Assembly (NCBI GenBank): GCA_020636225.1
Contig: JACJYI010000008.1
Coordinates: 198,867 to 262,866 of the forward strand
Direction of reading: 5' to 3'
Length of the DNA stretch: 64,000 nt
DNA from: Lewinellaceae bacterium
GTDB taxonomy: Bacteria > Bacteroidota > Bacteroidia > Chitinophagales > Saprospiraceae
The notes under the pieces were generated by a model. The model ran no database searches. It saw only the letters and a program-made list of their open reading frames with translations, and was not told the origin of the DNA. The position numbers and the translations under genes were made by a program. Below are positions 57,340-64,000 of the stretch, one piece after another (the first letter of the stretch is position 1; the number at the start of each line of letters is the position of its first letter).

Positions 57340-59850
57340 TTACCTGCGGTTCGTCAGGATGACCTCATGGGTAAAAAGTTGTTTCAATCGTTCAGCGATC
57401 AATTGATGGGCAAGCACGTTGGGGTGGATGTCCTGACGGCTGACCTGAAGATCAAGGGGGGCATAGCCCGAGTAAACAGATTCAAGATCGACCGTGATGA
57501 AGCCGTTCTTTTCAGCAATGGATTGAACCAGGTCCTTTTCGTTCAAGTCTGATTCACTCATGGATGCCAATGGCCAGAAAATCCAGAGTGGTTGGATATT
57601 CTGTTCCCTGCAGCGTGTTGCCAGCCGGGCATACGCCTGATCCAACAGCTCTTCCTGAAAAGGTTCGAAAGCCTTCATCATGTCCTGGATGTTCATCCCT
57701 TGCTTGATGCCTGATCGATCGATCAGGTCCTGGATGAATGGATATGGTACAGGCCGGTTCTTGTCCACACAGGTGACGACATCCTTGCCATTCTTGTACA
57801 GGTCTTTGCCTTGAGAAATAAAGACGAGGTAATCAGGTTCGAACTTGTACATCTTTTCATCCTCAAACTGGATCAGGCAATCCACCAGATCATAGGAGGG
57901 GCAGCCGAGGTTGAGGAATTCATATATTGAATCGTTGGTCGATTGATTCAGTTCAGTCTCGAGGAGTTTGTCGAATACTTCCTGGTCACCGACGCCTGAA
58001 CCCGCTACAAATGATCCACCCAGGAGCAATGTTCGAATGCTGGAGGCAGGAGGAATCATGGGATAAGGGTCATCCCTGAATCCCCATTGGTTCGTCGTGA
58101 AGGGTTGTCCCTTGAATTCAATAGACGCATTCGGCTTCATCATGATATTCCGGTAATCGAACATCACGATGGCGGCATCGGCATTCTGGAATTGCCGTCG
58201 TCCAGGGTCAGCCAGATTGGCCAGGGGACTATTCAAATTTGTCGAAAACAGGAGGTCCGTATAGTATCCTTCCACCTGTCGTTCAGCATCATTTTCTGTC
58301 AATTTGGCTTGCAGGAATCCGTTGGGGTCGATCTGCCACTGATTGGCTACAGCATTGTGAACCATTGGCCACTGGCAAAGGAGAAGCAACGCCAGCATGG
58401 CCACTGACCAAACAGATGCCCAGGTGGAAGGGTAGGGTGGATTGACCCAGCGACTGAATTCAATCCTGGATTCCAACCATGTCAGTGCGCTGCCGACCAG
58501 CCAGACAAGGATGATCAGGAGGATGAGGGGTTGGAACTGTGAAGAGGGGCTGTTGGCAACCATCGATAATTTGTCGTACCATTCAGCAAGGGTTCCTGCA
58601 GACCACAAAGACCATAGAAAGCTCATCATCAGAAACGTTCCCATGATCTGGGCTGTCTTGACAAGGGATTTGTACAATGCATTGGAGGCATTTTTCCTGG
58701 TTCGTGGTCGAAGGGAAAGCAGTGTATTGATGGATACCAGAACGCCAAACGTATTCCAGTAGATCAGGTCTCCCCATTTGACAGGAAAGTTTCCCTTGAA
58801 CCAAAGCCATTGGTAGGAGTGAATGAACCAGGAAATGGCAAACATGAACATAATGGAGATGACCATGGCCCGCTTCATGCCCCAGTTTCGGATCCTGAAG
58901 TACAGGGGATAGTAAAAGATCTTGACCATGAAGTCGCGGTAATAGATATTCACTCTTCGCCACAGGTCACTGAATCCCGAGGCCAGAAAGTAATTATTGA
59001 AGGTTGGTGGCAGATTGAATCCGAAAAGGCAAAGGACACCGACGCCCGTATGGAATAGACCGGACAGCCGAATGATCAGGGCATAATTGGTCACCATATG
59101 CAAGGCAAACGAATGGGCATCTTCAACTTCAGACAGCGGGACCAACCAGTAATAGTAGACAATCCGGTAGATGATCAGGTGGAAGATCCCCAGAACCATC
59201 CATTGGACTCCTTTCTTGTAGATCAGGATGGCATTTTCATTTCGATATCCTTTCAGCCAAGTGGAATAATCAATGGCAGGAAAAAGCAACAAGGCCATAT
59301 TGGGAAGGAGGAATCCATAGGAGAGGTCCTTAACCAGGGGTGGCCTTGTCGTCTGATACTGTCGGTCATAAAGTAGAATCCACAATCTGTAGATGGTCAT
59401 GGAACCCAATACTGAAATGGCTGTAAAGTGATCAGTGACCCAATCAGAGCCTGTTCGGATCAGGAGGATAAGAACCAAGGTCAGACTGATAGCCAGTATA
59501 TATCGAATGCGGTTTGATGGCACCGTAATGGCACTGAGATAGAAGAGGCTGCCATAACCAAACACCAGGGCGGCATCAACGGGACCAATGAAATAGACCA
59601 GCCCGGCAAGGCCAACCAGGAAGAAGCTTAATGGTTTGAATCGAATCGGGACAAACACATAGATGGTGAAGCCGATGATGGACGCCAGAAGTAATTGGAA
59701 TACATGAAGTGCTGGTTCAACATCGTACAGCCAGGCAATACACGCCAACCCTACGAGCTGAGCAAATAGGAAGGCCAGGGGCTTCCAAATGTTCTGGTTA
59801 TCGGCTTTCCCCGTGGCGAAAATGGATTGGGTCGATAACCAGTTGCTCAT
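57340..59850 (-). CDS. MBOAT-like acyltransferase fused to SGNH domain (paralogue 1)
   Basis: An 836-residue two-part protein. The N-terminal 500 residues or so have about 12 membrane helices and MBOAT-like landmarks: WRRVNIYYRDF (297-307) and a buried His344 in SWFIHSYQW. The usual WRRWH is replaced by WRRVN. The C-terminal domain (from about 520) resembles SGNH hydrolases: TTNQWGFRD, Ser613 in LLGGSFVAG and Asp807-His809 in DIHPN, but the block III Asn is replaced by Lys682 (SQGKDL). Predicted role: transfer of an acyl group across the membrane onto an exported glycan. It lies 10 bases after its paralogue and is the last gene of the minus-strand operon. Confidence 0.78.
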   Translation of the reverse strand: MSNWLSTQSIFATGKADNQNIWKPLAFLFAQLVGLACIAWLYDVEPALHVFQLLLASIIGFTIYVFVPIRFKPLSFFLVGLAGLVYFIGPVDAALVFGYGSLFYLSAITVPSNRIRYILAISLTLVLILLIRTGSDWVTDHFTAISVLGSMTIYRLWILLYDRQYQTTRPPLVKDLSYGFLLPNMALLLFPAIDYSTWLKGYRNENAILIYKKGVQWMVLGIFHLIIYRIVYYYWLVPLSEVEDAHSFALHMVTNYALIIRLSGLFHTGVGVLCLFGFNLPPTFNNYFLASGFSDLWRRVNIYYRDFMVKIFYYPLYFRIRNWGMKRAMVISIMFMFAISWFIHSYQWLWFKGNFPVKWGDLIYWNTFGVLVSINTLLSLRPRTRKNASNALYKSLVKTAQIMGTFLMMSFLWSLWSAGTLAEWYDKLSMVANSPSSQFQPLILLIILVWLVGSALTWLESRIEFSRWVNPPYPSTWASVWSVAMLALLLLCQWPMVHNAVANQWQIDPNGFLQAKLTENDAERQVEGYYTDLLFSTNLNSPLANLADPGRRQFQNADAAIVMFDYRNIMMKPNASIEFKGQPFTTNQWGFRDDPYPMIPPASSIRTLLLGGSFVAGSGVGDQEVFDKLLETELNQSTNDSIYEFLNLGCPSYDLVDCLIQFEDEKMYKFEPDYLVFISQGKDLYKNGKDVVTCVDKNRPVPYPFIQDLIDRSGIKQGMNIQDMMKAFEPFQEELLDQAYARLATRCREQNIQPLWIFWPLASMSESDLNEKDLVQSIAEKNGFITVDLESVYSGYAPLDLQVSRQDIHPNVLAHQLIAERLKQLFTHEVILTNRR

Positions 59851-59860
59851 AGAGAATGGA

Positions 59861-62416
59861 TTAGGATTGACCTGCTTTTTCTTTCAGGGCCCGGATCAAG
59901 GAAGGATTGTTCTTCAGTTGTCTGACAAACTCCCTGGCCAGCAACTGGTGGCCATCCTTGTTTGGGTGCGTATCCCACAAGGCAATTTTCAGATGGTCCT
60001 TGGCTTTTCCAGTATAGGCCTGCTCCAGATTCAGGGTGTAGTAACCCCTCATTTTCAGCTCGTTCTCAAAGAACGCCTCCTCACCTTCGACCTCATTCTC
60101 ATCCAGGGTGGGAATAAATGCCCAGATCGGAATTTGCTGATTTCGTTGAATGGTATCCAATAGATGCTGGTATCCCCATAAAGCAACCTCTTCTTTCCTG
60201 GGCATCATTTCCTTCATGAACTGGGCTTCTGGTGTCGCTCGTGAATAACCCCCTTCTTCCATGAGATCGTAGAGGAAGTCATAGATCATGTACCTGCCGG
60301 ATACATAGGCCTTATGGATACTGTTCAGTACCCGGTAGGCTTCGTTGGAATGGGCGGTGTAGATCACCGCATCCGGTTGGAGGCCTGTGGCCTTGACCTC
60401 GTACATGCCGATATTCTGGAACAGGTGATTGCCGGAGATGGCAAAATTGAGGATCTCCACGGTGATACTGTCGCCAAACAACTTCTCGCGGTTCAGTTCG
60501 TCTTCGACCAGTTGCTCATAGGTCTCGCCATTATTCACTCCGACGCCCATTTCAATGGACCCCCCGAGCAGGGCAATGCGCAATGTACGGGGTGGCTTGA
60601 CCGCTGCATAATCCTGGTCGCGCAGACCGAGATTATTGGTCTGCAGGATGGCTCCCTTGAATTCGGTTTTCTGGTTGGGAAGCAATTCTTTCAGGACAAT
60701 GTCATCCCTCCGCTTGGCCACGCCAAGAGAACTGAACTGTTTCCAGTCATCCGGTTTTTCCTGTTGGATCTCCCAGAGCCGGGAGTTCATGTTATTGTTG
60801 ACCAGCAGGGTCTCATAGTACCCCTTGAATTGCTGCTCCTTGTCGTATTCATTGAGCTTGGTGGTCATGATCGGCTCAATGTCCATCTGCACGGCAGAGG
60901 CGATCCGACTGTTGACGGGTGGGGATCCGGCAAGGGCCATCACCAGCAGCAGGAGGGTGGTCAGCACCAGATTGCGCTCATCCTTCTTGGCTTGAGGTGT
61001 CCCCAGGCGGGCCATTCGGAAGCGAACATATTGGAGTCCGATTCCTGCCAGCACCAATCCGATGAAACCAAGGACCAGTATGCCGATATCCTGCAGTTGC
61101 ACATCCCGGATCACGGAGAAGAGGACGAACCAGTCGTCGATCGTATAGCTGGTCCAGAATGACCAGAGGACGGTCATGGTGAAAAAGATGGCGATCACCT
61201 GGAGGGAGGTGATCATGGCGTAGTGTGCAGACCAGGTGCCGGGCCGGCGGCCGCCGGGTCGTTTCCTGGATTGCATGACCGAGTTGATGCCCACGGCAAC
61301 CCCGAAAATGGCCCAGAAGATGATATCCTGAGCGGAGATCAGGAAGGAGCCTCGGATCCAGAACCATTGACTGGCATGCAGGAACCAGTTGATCACAAAG
61401 ACGATCAGGGTGGAGATAAAGAGCATGGACGCGGTGCCGTATTTCTTCAGCCGGAAATAGATGGGGAAATAGAACACCTTGACCACGAAATCGCGCCAGT
61501 AGATATTGATCCGGCGCCAGATATCATTGAAGCTGTTGGCAAAGAAGTAGTGGTCAAACGTAGGTGGCAGGTAGAAGCCGAACAGGCAGATTACCCCGGC
61601 CGAGAAGTGAAAGATACCGGCCAGCCGGACGATGAGGGCATACGTCGCAACAATGAACTGGAGTAGATCAAAGACGGTCGTCACCGAGCTGGGAGGAGGG
61701 AGCAGGTAATAGTAAATGATCCGGTACAGGAACAGATGGAGCAGGCCATTCGCCATCATCAGCAATCCGCGGCGATAGGTATCATAGGCGGGCTTGCTGT
61801 AATAGGTCCGGGTGAAGGTGATATAATCCACGACGGGAAAGATCACGAAGACGAGATTGGGCAGGAGAAAGAAATAATTCAGTTTTGTCCAGATCCCGGC
61901 TGATTGTTTCTCAAACTGCATTTCATAGAGGAACAGGATCATTCGGAACATGAACATGGTGCCGAGGATCGGGAGGATGATATGTTCATGGTAGAACGGC
62001 AGCCATTGGGCTCTGAAGGCGACCAGGATGGCCGTAAGTCCCAGCATGATGATGATTCGCCAGATCGCCCGGACAGGCAGGTTGGCAATCGCAAACAGGA
62101 TCAACCCCAGGCCGATCAGGATCAGGCCATCACTCCAGTCCAGCAATCGGAAGATCGCGGCCAGAGTGAGCAGGAACAGAAATGGCAGACGCCAGGTTGC
62201 CGGCAGGAAGGAGTGGATGGCAAATCCGCCGATCACGATGGGCATGATGCCGATCAGCCGGATGTCTACCTCAATGTGGAAAAAATAGATCGACAATCCG
62301 ATCAGGATCAGCGGAATGATCAGCTTCAGAAAGGCAACAGGGTGGATCGAGGTATTCGGCAAAGCACCGGATCGGTCTGTTGTTGATCCCAGGGTATTCG
62401 CGGTATCGGATATCAT
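59861..62416 (-). CDS. MBOAT-like acyltransferase fused to SGNH domain (paralogue 2)
   Basis: An 851-residue homologue of the downstream protein, with the same two parts. Membrane part: WRRINIYWRDF (300-310) and His347 in NWFLHASQW. SGNH part: LQTNNLGLRD, Ser620 in LLGGSIEMG, block II Gly662, block III Asn691 (AHSNEAY) and Asp815-His817 (DTHPN), so all catalytic blocks look intact here. ATG 62416 (MISDTANTLG) is preferred; a TTG at 62455 is weak. The DNA looks somewhat richer in GC than that of paralogue 1. The tandem pair probably modifies one exported glycan at different positions or in two steps. Confidence 0.78.
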   Translation of the reverse strand: MISDTANTLGSTTDRSGALPNTSIHPVAFLKLIIPLILIGLSIYFFHIEVDIRLIGIMPIVIGGFAIHSFLPATWRLPFLFLLTLAAIFRLLDWSDGLILIGLGLILFAIANLPVRAIWRIIIMLGLTAILVAFRAQWLPFYHEHIILPILGTMFMFRMILFLYEMQFEKQSAGIWTKLNYFFLLPNLVFVIFPVVDYITFTRTYYSKPAYDTYRRGLLMMANGLLHLFLYRIIYYYLLPPPSSVTTVFDLLQFIVATYALIVRLAGIFHFSAGVICLFGFYLPPTFDHYFFANSFNDIWRRINIYWRDFVVKVFYFPIYFRLKKYGTASMLFISTLIVFVINWFLHASQWFWIRGSFLISAQDIIFWAIFGVAVGINSVMQSRKRPGGRRPGTWSAHYAMITSLQVIAIFFTMTVLWSFWTSYTIDDWFVLFSVIRDVQLQDIGILVLGFIGLVLAGIGLQYVRFRMARLGTPQAKKDERNLVLTTLLLLVMALAGSPPVNSRIASAVQMDIEPIMTTKLNEYDKEQQFKGYYETLLVNNNMNSRLWEIQQEKPDDWKQFSSLGVAKRRDDIVLKELLPNQKTEFKGAILQTNNLGLRDQDYAAVKPPRTLRIALLGGSIEMGVGVNNGETYEQLVEDELNREKLFGDSITVEILNFAISGNHLFQNIGMYEVKATGLQPDAVIYTAHSNEAYRVLNSIHKAYVSGRYMIYDFLYDLMEEGGYSRATPEAQFMKEMMPRKEEVALWGYQHLLDTIQRNQQIPIWAFIPTLDENEVEGEEAFFENELKMRGYYTLNLEQAYTGKAKDHLKIALWDTHPNKDGHQLLAREFVRQLKNNPSLIRALKEKAGQS

Positions 62417-62532
62417 TGAAATGGGGATGTTCGGGTTTTGAGCTAAGGATTGCAAGAATTGTACCGTTGCACGATATCTGTCATATGATTCGGCCAGGGT
62501 ATATCGGGATGATTCGCAGGTGCTCTCTCTTC

Positions 62533-63345
62533 TCAGGTCTTCTGCAGGACTTGCTCAGGATAATAGTCCAGCCATGCGCCCCGATAGGCCAGCACGGATG
62601 CCTTGATCCGTTCCATGACATCCGGGTCGTAGATCGAACTTCGATTGCGGCTTTCCAGGGACTCATGCAACTCCATGGCATCGGGGACGATGGCTGACAA
62701 GGCCTGCCCGGAAGACGCGATCATGTCTTCGTAGCGGACGATCGTCAAACCAGGGGTTTCCCGGTAGCGTTGGAACATGGCATCAAGGAGAACGATCTGT
62801 CGGTCCAGCAGATCGGGTATCTGATCCAGTCGGGCATGGAATGCAGGATCGAGGGTTTCCAGGACGGTCAGGGTGCCTCTGGCCACCGGGGCATTGATGG
62901 TGTTCCAGGAGGCGATCACCGAGATGGGATTTCGAAGGATGGCGGCACAGGGGAATTCATGGATGAGCCGATCGAGCAGAAAGGTGAAGTGTGCATTCTG
63001 CTTGATGACGAGGAAAAAGGAACGATCCTCGGGCCTGGGGAAGGAGACCCACTCCTTTCGGACAATACTTTGCCGGAGCTGCCCCTTTTCCTGCCTGAAC
63101 GGATTGTCGGGTATGGCAGATCCGGAGGCCTTCGACAGGGCTTTCCCTTCTGTCCACAATGACGTGCGCATGTCACCAAAGAAATCGCGGATGGATTGCA
63201 TACCTGTATCCGGGTCAGGAAACAGCTTCAGGTTCATGGGTTCGTGCAGGGCATAGGTCTGCCTGACCTTGTTCAACAGGAAGCAGGCCAGGGTGGTACC
63301 CGATCGAGGCGGCCCCGTCAGGATGATATTCCGGTCATTGAGCAT
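62533..63345 (-). CDS. PAPS-dependent sulfotransferase
   Basis: A 270-residue sulfotransferase. The 5'-phosphosulfate loop is GPPRSGTTLA (11-20), and the 3'-phosphate contact is ILRNPISVIASW (about 140-151). A C-terminal motif RNRSSIYD is shared with the upstream neighbour. ATG 63345 (MLNDRNIILTG) is chosen because the P-loop follows at once. Its start lies 11 bases inside the end of the upstream sulfotransferase gene, which implies translational coupling. The likely acceptor is an exported glycan or lipid; a PAPS supply pathway is not in this window. Confidence 0.87.
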   Translation of the reverse strand: MLNDRNIILTGPPRSGTTLACFLLNKVRQTYALHEPMNLKLFPDPDTGMQSIRDFFGDMRTSLWTEGKALSKASGSAIPDNPFRQEKGQLRQSIVRKEWVSFPRPEDRSFFLVIKQNAHFTFLLDRLIHEFPCAAILRNPISVIASWNTINAPVARGTLTVLETLDPAFHARLDQIPDLLDRQIVLLDAMFQRYRETPGLTIVRYEDMIASSGQALSAIVPDAMELHESLESRNRSSIYDPDVMERIKASVLAYRGAWLDYYPEQVLQKT

Positions 63346-64000
63346 CGTCACGAATCTGTTGAAGGAGTGAAAGGATCTCTTCCTCCGGATAGTAGCTGGA
63401 CCAGGCACCCGGCCGTCGGAGGAGGGCCTCACCGGCTCGCTCTATGAAGGCCTGGTCGTAAAGCCTGCTTCTGTTTCTCCCTTCAAGGGACCATCCGGGT
63501 GTGCTGCCGGCGGTGATCCTTTCCAGGATGGTTCCATTCGAGTGGATGAGGTCTTCATACCGGATCACCCGGTCAGGAGGGAGGTCCTGGTATTGGCTGA
63601 AATACCAGTCCAGGATGAACAATTGCTTGTCAAACAGGGTCGGTTGGCTGTCGATCTGTCGGGCGAATGCCGGGAGCAGTTTGCCGGATTTGGCGACGCG
63701 GCCTCGCGATACCGGGACATCAACACTGGCCCAGGAGCTCCAGATGGCCAGGGGATTGCGGATGATGGCAAAGATCTCGTAGGAAGACCTCAGTTCCGGA
63801 AGGATCAGGGTGAATTCCGCGCAATGCTTCATGATCAGCAGGAAATCCGATTGCAAGGGCTGGTCAAACCGGGTCATGGTCCGCTGGACCACGCGTTCCC
63901 GCTGTCCTTCCTGCTGGCTGTAGGCATTGTCCGTGATCTGGCCGTCCCGGGTGCGGGCCGGGGCCATCCCTGACTTCATCAGGGACTGGCGGAACTCCTG
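63335..64000 (-). CDS. Sulfotransferase (N-terminus beyond window)
   Basis: A second sulfotransferase, cut by the right edge: the frame is open to base 64000, so the P-loop half is missing. The visible part has the 3'-phosphate motif IIRNPLAIWSSWASVDVPVS, VIRYEDLI and the C-terminal GRNRSRLYD, matching the downstream paralogue (RNRSSIYD). An ATG at 63979 exists but would leave the protein without its PAPS loop, so it is not the start. Tandem paralogues imply two sulfation sites or a diverged substrate preference. Confidence 0.83.
   Translation of the reverse strand, partial: QEFRQSLMKSGMAPARTRDGQITDNAYSQQEGQRERVVQRTMTRFDQPLQSDFLLIMKHCAEFTLILPELRSSYEIFAIIRNPLAIWSSWASVDVPVSRGRVAKSGKLLPAFARQIDSQPTLFDKQLFILDWYFSQYQDLPPDRVIRYEDLIHSNGTILERITAGSTPGWSLEGRNRSRLYDQAFIERAGEALLRRPGAWSSYYPEEEILSLLQQIRDDAQ

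Overview
The window is chromosomal DNA from a free-living member of the Bacteroidota, most likely a Saprospiria/Lewinella-like lineage. The phylum call rests on several independent signs: repeated TAnnTTTG promoter boxes in front of genes, type IX secretion C-terminal domains of both sorting types, a gliding-type repeat protein with a choice-of-anchor L domain, the Bacteroidota-specific GlmU-like nucleotidyltransferase, DUF4293, type B L31, A-rich or absent Shine-Dalgarno sites, and the ExbB-X-ExbD-ExbD cluster. The class-level call is an inference from gene style and moderate-to-high GC and was not computed.

Layout. 1-4.5 kb: most of the nqrBCDEF sodium-pumping NADH:quinone reductase operon, cut at its 5' side and closed by a terminator. 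4.6-8.5 kb: metG and lnt. 8.5-11.4 kb, minus strand: a TPR protein, a spermidine-synthase-like methyltransferase, a GlmU-like enzyme and L31 type B. 11.4-16.9 kb: housekeeping genes (yraN, phosphoglucose/phosphomannose isomerase, psd, cdsA, pdxJ), a secreted thioredoxin-fold T9SS cargo and an orphan TonB C-terminal domain. 16.9-32.2 kb: a large translation/transcription block, rpsU-xerC-hpf, tRNA-Thr-Tyr-Gly-Thr-tuf, tRNA-Trp-secE-nusG-rplKAJL-rpoBC, in an order closely matching Escherichia coli thrU-tyrU-glyT-thrT-tufB-secE. 32.2-35.5 kb: ruvX, def, a small barrel-like protein, an RNase H with viroplasmin domain, tatD and tRNA-Ser. 35.9-38.2 kb: the ExbB/ExbD energy-transduction operon. 38.3-42.8 kb: DUF4293, an FAD oxidase coupled to an OstA-like LPS-transport protein, and L27/L21, where L27 carries an unusual C-terminal helix-hairpin-helix extension. 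42.9-47.7 kb: a two-domain retropepsin-like protease with PDZ, a PLP decarboxylase, a secreted heavy-metal-binding protein and an amino acid permease. 47.7-55.4 kb: two adjacent type B T9SS surface proteins of 765 and 1745 residues. 55.6-64 kb: a surface-glycan region with an ABC-2 exporter pair, two tandem MBOAT-SGNH fusion acyltransferases and at least two tandem sulfotransferases.

The most interesting region is the right end. An ABC exporter whose ATPase lacks the switch histidine sits opposite a probable operon of paired sulfotransferases and paired membrane acyltransferases with a non-canonical active-site motif (Asn where the family normally has His). Together these suggest a system that exports an extracellular glycan and decorates it with acyl and sulfate groups. 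It continues beyond the window, so its glycosyltransferases cannot be seen.

A second theme is transcription start architecture. In pdxJ, ruvX and the RNase H gene the ATG lies only 4-5 bases after a TAnnTTTG box, which implies leaderless mRNAs. The DUF4293/FAD-oxidase pair has two face-to-face boxes so close that they should exclude one another.
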